64,000 bases of DNA from Prevotella fusca JCM 17724 (GCF_001262015.1 NZ_CP012074.1:82501-146500), one strand, 5' to 3'. Shown: positions 8,945-18,585, counted from the stretch's first letter. Made by a program: numbers and translations. The notes: generated from the sequence alone by a model not told the origin.

Positions 8945-9313
8945 ACGTTTAGTGCACTAAGTGTTTCCTCTTTCTCTATGTTGATGGATAGTTTCTGAAA
9001 CAAACCGGCATATTGTGGCAATAAATTATGAACTGCAGCTTGTTCAATTGTTGTAATAACAAAAATGTAGCAGATACTTATGGGGGCATTAATAGGATTA
9101 TTTGATGTCTGATGTTAATTTAACAGCTTTTTATTTGTATAAGTTTTAAAAAAGTATTAATATTGCAGACAAATCACTTATATGTTATGTTGTGATTGCA
9201 TTTTTACAGAGTCTGGTAGAAGATAAAAGCATATCGAACATATTGTTTGTGTTCGGCAGATAAATTAAATAACTTCTTTCCCTTAACGGGGGAAGCCTAA
9301 CTAACAAAAGCGT
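8945..9313. other. Divergent intergenic region
   Basis: It separates mlaE from the T9SS-tagged gene. It holds the promoter at 9134-9165, a small hairpin CGAACA/TGTTCG (about 9235-9255) and a CTTTCCC/GGGGGAAG hairpin just before the next start. No gene is seen. Confidence 0.6.
9134..9165 (+). promoter_or_regulatory. Promoter for the T9SS-tagged surface protein gene
   Basis: TTTG at 9134-9137, a 20 bp spacer, then TAATATTG at 9158-9165 (one mismatch to TAnnTTTG). This implies a 5' leader of about 140 nt with two small hairpins. Confidence 0.6.
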
Positions 9314-10660
9314 ATGATGAAAAATTTACTTGTTTCAGCTTTGTTTCTAAGTTGTGTGAAACTTGTTTCGGCTCAGACTATTCCAAGTGAGCGTGTTGTT
9401 CTCAGTATAGCGCCTAATGCTACTGATGTTTCTTTTGTGGTTCGTACGGATGCAAATGCCCCTTTGGTCTGCAATTTTGGAGAGAATGAGGGGATCAAGA
9501 CTTTCAATGCGGCAACGGATGGCAGCCTGACGAAGGTTGAATATACCTTTGTATATGCTTCCCCGAATGAGCGGACTATAGAAGTGGCTGCTGATAAGTT
9601 AGTTACTTTGCGTATTGTGCAGAAGAAACAGGTCAATGGGGTGTTGGAGGTGAAGTCTTCGGTACTACAGAACCTGAATGTTGATTATGTGGACTTGGTT
9701 AAGCATAACAAGGTTGACGTGACGCAGTGTCCTAACCTGGAAGTCCTCACTTTGACTTTTACTGGTGTGGAAGAGATAGTCCTGCCTAAGAGTGATATGT
9801 TGAAGTCCGTGCAGGCTTCACCAACAATTCTGGGTCAGGGGTCACTGAAAAAGGTTAATAACTGGGATGCGCCAAATCTTACCCAGATAGGTTTCGTGGG
9901 TGCTTCTATTGACACATTAGATGTGAGAAACAATACTCATCTGACGTCACTCATCTGTTCTTTACCAGCAAAGAACAAGGGGCTTCGTGGTATCAAGGGT
10001 GCCAAGAAGCTGAAGGAGCTGACGATGCTTGATGTTCGGGGAAACAACTTGGCTTTTGACCAGATTCCTGACCGATATGTTGTGGATGCACCACTGGAGG
10101 ATTTCAGGTATTCATCGCAGGGCTCTTATCTCGTTCCAAAGAGCAAGATGGATGGTCTTAGTGTCGATTTGTCCGACCTGTTCTTTACTCGTGGTATCTC
10201 TACGGTGCGTGAGAAGACGGAGTTCGTATGGAAGTATAAGGCGAATGAAACAGCTGCTTATCAGCCTGTTCCTGCTGATATGATGACAAGCGAGTCTGGC
10301 AAGTTTACTTTTGATGCCAGTCTTTCGGAGGACGAAGTTCTGCGTGTGTACTGTACGATGCGTAATGGTGGCTATCCTGGTATTGGTGTGAAGGGAAAGA
10401 ACACCATCAGTACTTATATGCTCAAGCTCGATAAGACCGCTGCAGGTATTTCTGGTGTGACGGCAAATGCGTCTTCGTTTGTTGTTTCTGCTACGGATAC
10501 AGGTTGTCGTATCGAGTCGTCCAAGCCTCAGAAAGCTACTGTCTATGGTATTGATGGCAAGATTGTTTGGTTGGGTCAAGTACCAGCATTGGTTGACTTG
10601 GAGCGTGGTATATATGTCGTTCGTTCAGAATCAGGTGATTATATGAAGCTGATGCGATAG
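9314..10660 (+). CDS. Secreted protein with LRR-like region and T9SS C-terminal domain
   Basis: 448 residues. The signal peptide KNLLVSALFLSCVKLVSA probably ends near residue 20. Residues about 130-270 contain spaced LxxLxL / LDVRNNTHLTSL / LDVRGNNL repeats like a short leucine-rich-repeat region. The last ~75 residues (ATVYGIDGKIVWLG ... GIYVVRSESGDYMKLMR) fit a type IX secretion sorting domain of type A. It is therefore predicted to be exported across the outer membrane by the Por system and anchored or released. It is monocistronic and followed by a terminator. Confidence 0.8.
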   Translation: MMKNLLVSALFLSCVKLVSAQTIPSERVVLSIAPNATDVSFVVRTDANAPLVCNFGENEGIKTFNAATDGSLTKVEYTFVYASPNERTIEVAADKLVTLRIVQKKQVNGVLEVKSSVLQNLNVDYVDLVKHNKVDVTQCPNLEVLTLTFTGVEEIVLPKSDMLKSVQASPTILGQGSLKKVNNWDAPNLTQIGFVGASIDTLDVRNNTHLTSLICSLPAKNKGLRGIKGAKKLKELTMLDVRGNNLAFDQIPDRYVVDAPLEDFRYSSQGSYLVPKSKMDGLSVDLSDLFFTRGISTVREKTEFVWKYKANETAAYQPVPADMMTSESGKFTFDASLSEDEVLRVYCTMRNGGYPGIGVKGKNTISTYMLKLDKTAAGISGVTANASSFVVSATDTGCRIESSKPQKATVYGIDGKIVWLGQVPALVDLERGIYVVRSESGDYMKLMR

Positions 10661-10693
10661 GTTGAGGGAGAAAGTCGTCACTTATAAAAATAT

Positions 10694-10725
10694 AAACAGC
10701 AGGGTGGGATACCATTCTGCTGTTT
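10694..10725 (+). terminator. Intrinsic terminator
   Basis: A perfect 9 bp stem AAACAGCAG / CTGCTGTTT with a 14-base loop and a T-rich tail, 33 bp after the T9SS-tagged gene. Confidence 0.75.
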
Positions 10726-10799
10726 GTCGTTTTAGTGATATTTTCGTGTATTTGCGGAGTATTTAACCTCTTACTGACAGCTATCTGCTTTTTATTTCG

Positions 10800-10807
10800 T
10801 AATTTTG
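10800..10807 (+). promoter_or_regulatory. Promoter -7 element for lptB
   Basis: TAATTTTG matches TAnnTTTG. It overlaps a possible TTG start at 10805, which argues for a downstream start of lptB. Confidence 0.6.
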
Positions 10808-10897
10808 CAGCGATTGTGGAGATGGTATCAGGTGATGACGGGACGAGAGCGTCGGAGCCTTTTTCTGTTCCCTATGGTTTCAGTAAAGTTCATTATC

Positions 10898-11776
10898 ATG
10901 CTGGATTTGCAAAAAGAGAAAGATAACGCAGAGTTTGATAAGATTGTTGTACGCCCCGAAGGCGAGGGGAGCATCCTCCGCACGGACAGATTGGTGAAAC
11001 GGTACGGAAAGCGTACGGTTGCCAATGGTGTGAGCATCAATGTCAAACAGGGAGAAATCGTGGGACTGCTCGGACCGAATGGTGCGGGCAAGACGACATC
11101 GTTCTATATGACGACTGGTCTGGTCGTTCCGAACGAGGGACATGTATATATTGACGACCAGGAGATTACCAACTTCCCAGTCTACAAACGTGCCCGTGCC
11201 GGCATCGGCTATCTTCCGCAGGAGGCGAGTGTCTTCCGCAAGATGAGTGTGGAGGATAATATCATGAGCGTGCTGGAGATGACGAAGCTGTCGAAGCAGG
11301 AACGTATCGACAAGATGGAAAGTCTTATCCGCGAGTTCCGACTGGAGAAGGTGCGCAAGAACCTCGGTGACCGTCTTTCCGGTGGTGAGCGTCGCCGTTG
11401 CGAGATAGCCCGTTGCCTGGCTATCGACCCGAAATTCATCATGCTCGATGAACCGTTTGCAGGTGTCGACCCTATTGCCGTTGAGGATATTCAGCACATC
11501 GTATGGCGTTTGAAGTTCCGTAATATCGGTATTCTCATCACCGACCATAATGTACACGAGACGCTGAACATCACCGACCGTGCCTATCTTCTCTTCGAGG
11601 GGCGCATCCTCTTCAAGGGTACGCCAGAGGAACTGGCTGCCAACAAGATTGTTAAGGAGAAGTACCTCGGTACAGACTTCGTCCTGCAGAAGAAAGACTT
11701 TCAGCTGCTCGACCAGCGTAAACGGGCGCAGGAGGATACCTTGGAGGTTGCTGCTCCGCAGGAAAAGTTCTTGTAG
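10898..11776 (+). CDS. lptB: LPS export ABC transporter ATPase LptB
   Basis: 292 residues with the ATG at 10898 ([13 protein letters not shown]). In-frame starts at 10835 and 10874 are possible; the TTG at 10805 is unlikely because it overlaps the promoter. The LptB hallmarks are [15 protein letters not shown], Walker A GPNGAGKT (59-66), [18 protein letters not shown], the signature [16 protein letters not shown] and Walker [14 protein letters not shown]. It powers lipopolysaccharide extraction from the inner membrane. The C-terminal extension after about residue 250 is polar and lineage-specific. Confidence 0.93.
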   Translation: MLDLQKEKDNAEFDKIVVRPEGEGSILRTDRLVKRYGKRTVANGVSINVKQGEIVGLLGPNGAGKTTSFYMTTGLVVPNEGHVYIDDQEITNFPVYKRARAGIGYLPQEASVFRKMSVEDNIMSVLEMTKLSKQERIDKMESLIREFRLEKVRKNLGDRLSGGERRRCEIARCLAIDPKFIMLDEPFAGVDPIAVEDIQHIVWRLKFRNIGILITDHNVHETLNITDRAYLLFEGRILFKGTPEELAANKIVKEKYLGTDFVLQKKDFQLLDQRKRAQEDTLEVAAPQEKFL

Positions 11777-12075
11777 TCGTGTTCTTGTCATGCAGAAAGC
11801 ACCGTGTGTAGCGAATTATTTTCATGGTAAGAAAGAATTATTTTCATGAAGAAAAATATTTCTTTTCGTGAAGAAAAATATTTCTTTTCATGAAAATAAT
11901 TCGGCAATGATACCTTTCTTTCATCCTATAACGTCCCGGAAAAGAAGCCTGCTTGTGGTAAAACTCTGCATAAGAATCGGCTGTAAGCAGGCTTGTTAGT
12001 TCTTGTGCCCCAGGTTATCTTGGTTAAAAAAACAAATTTCCACTTATATATTATAAGGTTATGCGATTTTTTAAG
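11777..12075. repeat. Palindromic repeat and hairpin upstream of tig
   Basis: 11813-11902 is bounded by a perfect 14 bp inverted repeat GAATTATTTTCATG / CATGAAAATAATTC and filled with AAGAAAAATATTTCTTTT-like palindromes; a related copy is at 33374-33462. A perfect 10 bp stem AAGCCTGCTT / AAGCAGGCTT (11946-11995) may terminate lptB transcription. No gene is seen. Confidence 0.7.
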
Positions 12076-12083
12076 TACCTTTG
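12076..12083 (+). promoter_or_regulatory. Promoter -7 element for tig
   Basis: TACCTTTG is an exact TAnnTTTG match. The leader to the tig ATG is about 85 nt. Confidence 0.65.
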
Positions 12084-12171
12084 CACTCCAAAGACCGCAA
12101 GGGGGTGGTGTGCCTTCTTGTGAATCTATGCTTTTGATAAATAATAATAAACATAATATATAACATCAAAG

Positions 12172-13539
12172 ATGAAAATTTCATTTGAGAATCCCGACAA
12201 AGTGAACGGTTTGATGACCATCACTGTTGAGGAAGCTGATTACAAGGATGAGGTTGAGAAAACCCTCAAGGATTATCGCAAGCGTGCCAATGTTCCTGGT
12301 TTCCGTCAGGGTCAGGTGCCTATGGGACTGATTAAGCGTCAGTATGGTCCACAGGTGAAGATGGATGCTATCAATAAGATTCTTGGTGAGAACCTCCAGA
12401 AATATATTGCTGACAACAAGATTCAGATGCTGGGTCAGCCAATGGGTTCTGAGTCTCAGGAAGCTGTTGACTTGGAGAAGCCAGCTCCTTACGAGTTCAA
12501 GTTTGATATTGCTGTAGCTCCAGAGTTCAAGATTGAACTGAACGGAAAGAATAAGATTGACTACTACGAGATTGCAGTTGACGACAAACTGATTGACCAG
12601 CAGGTGGAGATGTTCCAGAGTCGTGCAGGTCGCTATGACAAGGCGGAGTCTTTCGACCCAGAGCAGCGTGATATGCTGAAGGGTGACCTCCGTGAGTTGG
12701 ATGAGAATGGAAACACACTCGAGGGTGGTATCACCGTTGAGGGTGCATCATTGATGCCACAGTATATCAAGGTTGAAGACCAGAAGAAGCTCTTTGATGG
12801 TGCTAAGACTGGTGACATCATCACTTTCAACCCGACAGCAGCTTACCCGGACAATGATATCGAGGTTTCTTCACTCTTGAAGATCAAGAAAGAGGAAGTT
12901 GCAGAGCACAAGGGTAACTTCTCTTATCAGATTACTGAGATTTCACGCTTCGTAAAGGCTGAGAACAATGCTGAACTTTGGAAGGGTGTTTACGGTGAGG
13001 ACGCTGACATCAAGGATGAAGCTGCTTTCCGCAAGACTATTGCTGACGGATTGACAGCACAGTTGAAGGGTGATTCTGACTATAAGTTTGTTCAGGACCT
13101 CCGTGCTTACTGCGAGAAGAAAGTAGGCGAGCTGACATTCCCGGATGCTATCCTGAAGCGCATTATGCTGGCTAACAACCAGGATAAGGGCGAGGAGTTT
13201 GTAGAGAAGAACTACGCTCAGAGCATTAAGGAGCTGACATGGCACCTGATTAAGGAGCAGTTGGCTAAGGACAACAACATCAAGGTTGAAGACGACGATG
13301 TTCGTGAGAGTGCTCGTCAGATGGCTCGTGCACAGTTCGCTCAGTATGGTATGACCAATATTCCAGAGGACTATCTGAATGGTTATGCTGATGAGATGCT
13401 GAAGAAGCGTGAGAATATTGACTCATTCGTTGAGGCTGCTCTTGACCGTAAGATCGCTGCTGCCATCAAGGAGGTAGTTAAGCTGAACGTTAAGACTGTA
13501 AGTCTTGAAGAGTTCAATAAACTCGTAAGCGAGCAATAA
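12172..13539 (+). CDS. tig: Trigger factor
   Basis: Ribosome-associated chaperone, 455 residues. The N-terminal ribosome-binding domain has the exit-tunnel signature near residue 43 (VPGFRQGQVPMGLIKRQYG). The middle region is divergent and lacks a recognisable FKBP active site, as in other Bacteroidota homologues. The long helical C-terminal domain forms the chaperone arms. It is upstream of clpP and clpX in the conserved tig-clpP-clpX order, but clpP has its own promoter. Confidence 0.95.
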   Translation: MKISFENPDKVNGLMTITVEEADYKDEVEKTLKDYRKRANVPGFRQGQVPMGLIKRQYGPQVKMDAINKILGENLQKYIADNKIQMLGQPMGSESQEAVDLEKPAPYEFKFDIAVAPEFKIELNGKNKIDYYEIAVDDKLIDQQVEMFQSRAGRYDKAESFDPEQRDMLKGDLRELDENGNTLEGGITVEGASLMPQYIKVEDQKKLFDGAKTGDIITFNPTAAYPDNDIEVSSLLKIKKEEVAEHKGNFSYQITEISRFVKAENNAELWKGVYGEDADIKDEAAFRKTIADGLTAQLKGDSDYKFVQDLRAYCEKKVGELTFPDAILKRIMLANNQDKGEEFVEKNYAQSIKELTWHLIKEQLAKDNNIKVEDDDVRESARQMARAQFAQYGMTNIPEDYLNGYADEMLKKRENIDSFVEAALDRKIAAAIKEVVKLNVKTVSLEEFNKLVSEQ

Positions 13540-13588
13540 ATTTAAGAAAAATCTTCCTTTATATATAGAGGTTATCGATTTTTTTGCT

Positions 13589-13596
13589 TATCTTTG
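13589..13596 (+). promoter_or_regulatory. Promoter -7 element for clpP
   Basis: TATCTTTG is an exact TAnnTTTG match, giving a leader of about 112 nt that contains a terminator-like hairpin. Confidence 0.6.
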
Positions 13597-13661
13597 CTTT
13601 AGATATGCTGGCTGGTGTCGCTCTGAGTGGCATGGTGTTTGCATAGATGGCAATGATAGGA

Positions 13662-13686
13662 GAGGTCGATAGCCTCTATTTTTTGT
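13662..13686 (+). promoter_or_regulatory. Terminator-like hairpin in the clpP leader
   Basis: AGAGG / CCTCT stem with a short loop, followed by ATTTTTTG, about 30 nt upstream of the clpP start. It may be an attenuator or a stabilising leader hairpin. Confidence 0.4.
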
Positions 13687-13714
13687 CACAATAAATCATA
13701 TAGAAAGGAAAACA

Positions 13715-14407
13715 ATGAACGATTTTAGAAGGTATGCCACAGGGCATCTTGGGATGAGTGGTATGGTGCTTGATGATGTCATAAAGGCACAGGCGCAGTA
13801 TCTGAACCCATATATCCTTGAGGAGCGTCAGCTGAATGTGACCCAGATGGACGTGTTTTCACGTCTGATGATGGAACGAATCATCTTCCTCGGCACACAG
13901 GTGGATGATTATTCAGCCAATACTATTCAGGCACAGCTTCTTTACCTGGATTCTGTTGACCCGGGTAAGGATATATCTATTTATATTAACTCTCCTGGCG
14001 GAAGTGTCACGGCGGGTCTGGGTATCTATGATACCATGCAGTTTATCTCCAGTGACGTTGCTACACTCTGTACAGGTATGGCTGCCTCAATGGCTGCCGT
14101 ATTGCTCGTTGCAGGTCAGGAAGGCAAACGTTCTGCCCTGAAGCACAGTCGTGTTATGATTCATCAGCCGCTCGGTGGTGTGCAGGGTCAGGCGTCTGAT
14201 ATTGAGATTGAAGCACGGGAGATACAGAAGTTCAAGAAGGAACTCTATACCATCATCAGCGAGCACTCTCATCAGCCATTTGAGAAGGTGTGGAACGACA
14301 GTGACCGTAACTACTGGATGACGTCCGCAGAGGCTAAGGAGTACGGTATGATTGATGAGGTCCTGATGAGGAAACCAGTAAGTAACGCTTCAGAAGAAGT
14401 AAAGTAA
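13715..14407 (+). CDS. clpP: ATP-dependent Clp protease proteolytic subunit
   Basis: Serine protease, 230 residues. The catalytic triad is Ser125 (GMAASMAA), His150 (RVMIHQPLGG) and Asp197 (NDSDRNYWM). SPGGSVTAG forms the oxyanion region. It forms the tetradecameric chamber fed by ClpX, which is encoded 10 bp downstream. The N-terminus (about 30 residues before NPYILEERQL) is longer than in E. coli and may include a propeptide, as is usual in Bacteroidota. Confidence 0.97.
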   Translation: MNDFRRYATGHLGMSGMVLDDVIKAQAQYLNPYILEERQLNVTQMDVFSRLMMERIIFLGTQVDDYSANTIQAQLLYLDSVDPGKDISIYINSPGGSVTAGLGIYDTMQFISSDVATLCTGMAASMAAVLLVAGQEGKRSALKHSRVMIHQPLGGVQGQASDIEIEAREIQKFKKELYTIISEHSHQPFEKVWNDSDRNYWMTSAEAKEYGMIDEVLMRKPVSNASEEVK

Positions 14408-14417
14408 AGGATAGATA

Positions 14418-15656
14418 ATGCCCCAGAAGAAATGTAGTTTTTGTGGTCGGGGTGAGAAGGAAGTAAAGCTCCTTATCACTGGCTTGAACGGCTATATCTG
14501 TGAGGAATGTGCACAGCAGGCTTACAATATCGTCATGCAGACAGGTGCGTTAGCGCAGTCGCAGAATGGCAATGATGAGGCTTTTAAGCTCAAGAAAGTT
14601 CCTAAGCCAAAGGAAATCAAGAAGTATCTTGATGAGTATATCATTGGTCAGGACGAGGCGAAACGTTATCTTGCTGTAGCTGTTTACAACCATTACAAGC
14701 GTTTGCAACAGCCTAAGGATGATGACGGTGTTGAGATAGAGAAGAGCAATATCATCATGGTAGGTTCTACAGGTACGGGTAAGACATTGCTCGCCCGCAC
14801 CATAGCAAAGCTCCTTGATGTGCCCTTTACCATTGTTGATGCGACCGTATTCACTGAAGCCGGATACGTAGGTGAGGATGTGGAGAGCATTCTCTCACGC
14901 CTGTTGCAGGTTGCCAATTATGACGTTCCTGCCGCCGAGCGTGGTATTGTCTTCATCGATGAGATTGACAAGATTGCACGCAAGAGCGACAATCCGAGTA
15001 TCACCCGTGATGTTAGCGGTGAGGGTGTACAGCAGGGTTTGCTGAAACTCCTTGAGGGAACGATGGTGAACGTGCCGCCAAAGGGTGGACGTAAGCATCC
15101 TGACCAGGATTATATACATGTTGATACCCGCAATATTCTCTTTATCTGTGGTGGTGCCTTTGACGGTATCGAACGTAAGATAGCACAGCGACTCAATACA
15201 CATACGGTTGGTTACAACTCTGTGCAGAACGTTGCCAAGATAGATAAGACAGACTTGATGAAGTATGTCCTGCCGCAGGACTTGAAGTCGTTTGGTCTCA
15301 TTCCTGAGATTATCGGACGTCTGCCGGTACTTACTTATCTTAATCCGCTTGACCGTGAGGCATTGCGTAAGATTCTTGTTGAACCCAGAAACTCCATCGT
15401 AAAGCAGTATATCAAGCTGTTCAGCATGGACGGAATTACGCTCAGCTTCACGGAATCTGCTCTTGACTATATCGTAGACAAGGCTGTCGAGTATAAACTC
15501 GGAGCCCGTGGCTTGCGCTCTATTGTTGAGGCTGTGATGATGGATGCCATGTTCGATGTGCCGTCACGACGCATCAAGTCGTTTGAGGTGACGGAAGAAT
15601 ACGTCCGTCAGCAACTTGATAAGGCTCATATTCAGAAATCGAATAAAGTCTCATAA
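14418..15656 (+). CDS. clpX: ATP-dependent Clp protease ATPase subunit ClpX
   Basis: AAA+ unfoldase, 412 residues. The N-terminal zinc finger uses Cys6, Cys9, Cys28 and Cys31. Walker A is GSTGTGKT (116-123), Walker B is [11 protein letters not shown], sensor and pore elements are present (GYVGEDVES; the RKHPDQDYI loop), and IGRLPV begins the C-terminal subdomain. It delivers substrates to ClpP. A hairpin (arms AGCCTGCTGAAG / CTTCAGTGGGCT, 10 of 12 paired) lies about 15 bp after the stop and may end the transcript. Confidence 0.97.
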   Translation: MPQKKCSFCGRGEKEVKLLITGLNGYICEECAQQAYNIVMQTGALAQSQNGNDEAFKLKKVPKPKEIKKYLDEYIIGQDEAKRYLAVAVYNHYKRLQQPKDDDGVEIEKSNIIMVGSTGTGKTLLARTIAKLLDVPFTIVDATVFTEAGYVGEDVESILSRLLQVANYDVPAAERGIVFIDEIDKIARKSDNPSITRDVSGEGVQQGLLKLLEGTMVNVPPKGGRKHPDQDYIHVDTRNILFICGGAFDGIERKIAQRLNTHTVGYNSVQNVAKIDKTDLMKYVLPQDLKSFGLIPEIIGRLPVLTYLNPLDREALRKILVEPRNSIVKQYIKLFSMDGITLSFTESALDYIVDKAVEYKLGARGLRSIVEAVMMDAMFDVPSRRIKSFEVTEEYVRQQLDKAHIQKSNKVS

Positions 15657-15757
15657 CCTAATATATACAGCCTGCTGAAGTGAAGAAGACTTTGCTTCAG
15701 TGGGCTGTGTGTCTTTCTACTGAACCGAAAAAGATTGGAACATACCCAGCTATTAAC

Positions 15758-17941
15758 ATGACACAAGAAGTCAATCTTACCGAAAAACTAAAACATTACT
15801 TTGGCTTTGACAAGTTCAAAGGCGACCAAGAGGCTATTATCCGCAATCTTCTTGACGGACAAGATACCTTTGTGCTGATGCCGACAGGTGGTGGCAAGAG
15901 TCTTTGTTATCAGCTTCCTTCATTGATTATGGAAGGAACGGCGATAGTCGTTTCTCCGCTCATTGCATTGATGAAGAACCAGGTGGACGTCATCAATGGA
16001 ATCAGCGAGGAAGATGGTGTGGCGCATTATCTCAACTCTTCCTTGAAGAAAGCCGAAATCGATCAGGTGCGTTCGGACATTGTTTCTGGTCGCACAAAAC
16101 TGCTTTATGTGGCTCCGGAGTCCTTGAACAAAGAGGAGAATATGGAGTTCCTTAAGTCGGTGAAGATTAGCTTCTACGCTATAGATGAGGCACATTGTAT
16201 CTCTGAGTGGGGACATGACTTCCGCCCTGAGTACCGTAAGATTCGTTATGCCATCGAAACGATTGGCACTGCGCCTGTCATTGCACTTACCGCAACGGCT
16301 ACTGACAAGGTACGTACTGACATTGTGCGCAGTCTGGGCATTGAGGATTGTGCGGAGTTCAAGAGTTCTTTCAACCGTCCTAACCTTTATTATGAGGTGC
16401 GTCCGAAGAAGAATGATGACGATACGAATAAGCAGATTATCAAGTTTATCAAGCAGCATGCGGGCAAGAGCGGCATCATCTATTGTCTTTCACGCAAGAA
16501 GGTGGAAGAGCTGGCAGCCATTCTGCAAGCCAACGACATCAAGGCTGCTCCCTATCATGCCGGACTTGACTCGGAGACACGCTCCAAGACACAGGACGAC
16601 TTCCTTATGGAAGAACTGGATGTGATTGTGGCAACGATAGCTTTCGGTATGGGTATCGACAAGCCTGATGTGCGTTTCGTCATACATTATGACATTCCGA
16701 AGAGTCTTGAGGGTTATTACCAGGAAACTGGACGTGCCGGACGTGATGGAGAGGAAGGGATATGTGTCGTGTTCTATTCCAAGAAAGACCTCAATAAACT
16801 GGAGAAGTTCATGGAGGGAAAGCCTGTTGCTGAACAGGATATCGGGCGTCAGCTGTTACAGGAAACGGAAGCCTATGCGGAATCATCTGTCTGTCGTAGG
16901 AAGATGCTGTTGCATTACTTTGGTGAGGAGTATCCGAAGGAGAACTGCTGTATGTGCGACAACTGTCTGCATCCCAAGAAAAAGATTGAAGGTCAGAAGC
17001 AACTTCTCATTGTCCTTCAGGCTGTCAAGACGCTGAAAGAGAACTTCCGGCAGGAGTATGTCATCGACTTTGTGCGGGGTAGGGCTACTGACGACCAGAA
17101 AGACCACAAGCACGACGAGTTAGATGAATTCGGTGAGGGTGAGGACGAAGATCCGAAGATATGGAATCCTGTGATACGTCAGGCGTTACTGGCTGGCTAT
17201 CTGAAGAAGGATGTAGAGAACTATGGACTGTTGAAGCTGACTTCTGCCGGTAAGCGGTTCATGAAGTCGCCCGAGTCGTTTATGATAGTTATGGATGCCG
17301 AATTCAAGGAGGAGGATGAGGACGATGAGCCAATGATGGGTTCGGCGGTGCTTGATCCGGAACTCTTCTCCATGCTGAAGAACCTTCGCAAGAAGATTGC
17401 GCGTAAGTTGGAAATCCCCCCTTATGTTATCTTCCAGGATGTTTCCTTGGAGCAGATGGCAATGATGTATCCTGTCAACGAACAGGAACTGCAGAATATC
17501 CAGGGCGTCGGTGCCGGTAAGGCGAAACGTTATGGAAAGGAGTTCTGTGAACTGATAAAGCAGCATTGTGAGGAGAATAACATCGAACGTCCGGAGGAAC
17601 TGCGTGTCAGGACAGTAGCAAAGAAGTCGATGCAGAAGGTCAAGATTATACAGAGTATCGACCGTCAGTTGCCGCTTGATGACATCGCATCAGCTGAAGG
17701 ACTTGATTTCGATGACCTGCTGACAAAGATAGAGGAGATTGTCTATAGTGGAACGAAACTCAACATCGACTACTTCCTTGAGGATGTGTATGATGAAGAC
17801 CAGATAGACGATATCTACGATTATTTCATGGATAGCGAAACTGACAGTCTTGATGCTGCGATGGAAGAACTTGATGGCGATTACAGCGAAGAAGAAATCC
17901 GCCTTGTCCGCATCAAGTTCCTGTCAGAGATGGCCAACTGA
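15758..17941 (+). CDS. recQ: ATP-dependent DNA helicase RecQ
   Basis: 727 residues from the ATG at 15758; a GTG at 15680 lies inside the hairpin after clpX and is unlikely. Walker A is PTGGGKS (42-48), the DEAH box is at 143-146 (IDEAHCISEWGHDFRPEY), and the RecQ C-terminal zinc site is a Cys cluster (SVCRRKM...CCMCDNC, about 371-400). A winged helix and an HRDC domain (about 560-640) follow, with an acidic tail. It is a 3'-5' helicase of recombination and repair. Confidence 0.96.
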   Translation: MTQEVNLTEKLKHYFGFDKFKGDQEAIIRNLLDGQDTFVLMPTGGGKSLCYQLPSLIMEGTAIVVSPLIALMKNQVDVINGISEEDGVAHYLNSSLKKAEIDQVRSDIVSGRTKLLYVAPESLNKEENMEFLKSVKISFYAIDEAHCISEWGHDFRPEYRKIRYAIETIGTAPVIALTATATDKVRTDIVRSLGIEDCAEFKSSFNRPNLYYEVRPKKNDDDTNKQIIKFIKQHAGKSGIIYCLSRKKVEELAAILQANDIKAAPYHAGLDSETRSKTQDDFLMEELDVIVATIAFGMGIDKPDVRFVIHYDIPKSLEGYYQETGRAGRDGEEGICVVFYSKKDLNKLEKFMEGKPVAEQDIGRQLLQETEAYAESSVCRRKMLLHYFGEEYPKENCCMCDNCLHPKKKIEGQKQLLIVLQAVKTLKENFRQEYVIDFVRGRATDDQKDHKHDELDEFGEGEDEDPKIWNPVIRQALLAGYLKKDVENYGLLKLTSAGKRFMKSPESFMIVMDAEFKEEDEDDEPMMGSAVLDPELFSMLKNLRKKIARKLEIPPYVIFQDVSLEQMAMMYPVNEQELQNIQGVGAGKAKRYGKEFCELIKQHCEENNIERPEELRVRTVAKKSMQKVKIIQSIDRQLPLDDIASAEGLDFDDLLTKIEEIVYSGTKLNIDYFLEDVYDEDQIDDIYDYFMDSETDSLDAAMEELDGDYSEEEIRLVRIKFLSEMAN

Positions 17942-17975
17942 TGCCGTCCGCCCCTGTAGTTTCAAGGGCGTGTAA

Positions 17976-18152
17976 TCATCTGTCTGCAAGGGATGCAGGC
18001 TTTGCGCTTCCGTTAACTTGTCTGTAGCGGACGCATGCACCGGCATCCCCTGCGGATATATCCCACAATGCCTTAGCGGCATCTTCTTCCTTTGACGGCT
18101 TGAAAACCTGAAAGGAAGCCACAGTGTTCTGCCCTTTCCAACAGTTGGCCAT
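17976..18152 (-). CDS. Possible small ORF, 58 aa
   Basis: An ATG-to-TGA frame on the minus strand with plausible codon use (starts MANCWKGQNTVASF, ends KPASLADR). Its first codons pair as an 11 bp inverted repeat (ATGGCCAACTG) with the last codons of recQ. No family recognised; a decayed gene fragment is equally likely. Confidence 0.25.
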   Translation of the reverse strand: MANCWKGQNTVASFQVFKPSKEEDAAKALWDISAGDAGACVRYRQVNGSAKPASLADR

Positions 18153-18197
18153 GAAATATTTATAAATCTTAATAATGTAATTTATTTATTCCATATA

Positions 18198-18229
18198 TTT
18201 GGATATTTGTAATCTATTTGTTACCTTTG
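18198..18229 (+). promoter_or_regulatory. Promoter of the toxin-antitoxin pair
   Basis: TTTG (18198-18201), a 20 bp spacer, then TACCTTTG (18222-18229): an exact Bacteroidota promoter. The toxin ATG begins only 4 bp after the -7 element, so the transcript is probably leaderless or nearly so. Confidence 0.7.
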
Positions 18230-18232
18230 CTT

Positions 18233-18583
18233 ATGGATAAACTAGTAAGAGAAATCATTTACTCGCCAGAGTATGAAGCCTATTATGCAGGTTTGGATTC
18301 AAGAACCAAAGAGAAGTACGATTATGTGGAACATATTATCAAAACACAGGATGTGGTAAAGAAGAAGTATGTAAAGCATTTAGAGAATACAGAACTTTAC
18401 GAGGTACGTGTCTCTTTAGGGAGTAATGAGTATCGTACGATTCTCTTTGCTGTGGACGCTGCAAGTTTCATGCAGGCAACGAAGATTCTGTATCTTAATT
18501 CTTTTTTGAAGAAAGATACGAAACAATATAAGCGAGAGATAAGCAAGGCTTACAGGTTGTTGGAAAAATATATGGAGGATTAG
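18233..18583 (+). CDS. RelE/HigB-like toxin (Gp49/DUF891 type)
   Basis: 116 residues from the ATG at 18233 (a TTG at 18218 lies before the -7 element). YAGLDSRTKEKYDYVEHII, the basic KKKYVKHLENTELYEVRV and the core RTILFAVD...KILYLNSFLKK match the HigB/phage Gp49-like branch of RelE toxins, which are ribosome-dependent mRNA nucleases. An antitoxin gene follows after 2 bp in the toxin-first order typical of higBA. Confidence 0.85.
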   Translation: MDKLVREIIYSPEYEAYYAGLDSRTKEKYDYVEHIIKTQDVVKKKYVKHLENTELYEVRVSLGSNEYRTILFAVDAASFMQATKILYLNSFLKKDTKQYKREISKAYRLLEKYMED

Positions 18584-18585
18584 TT

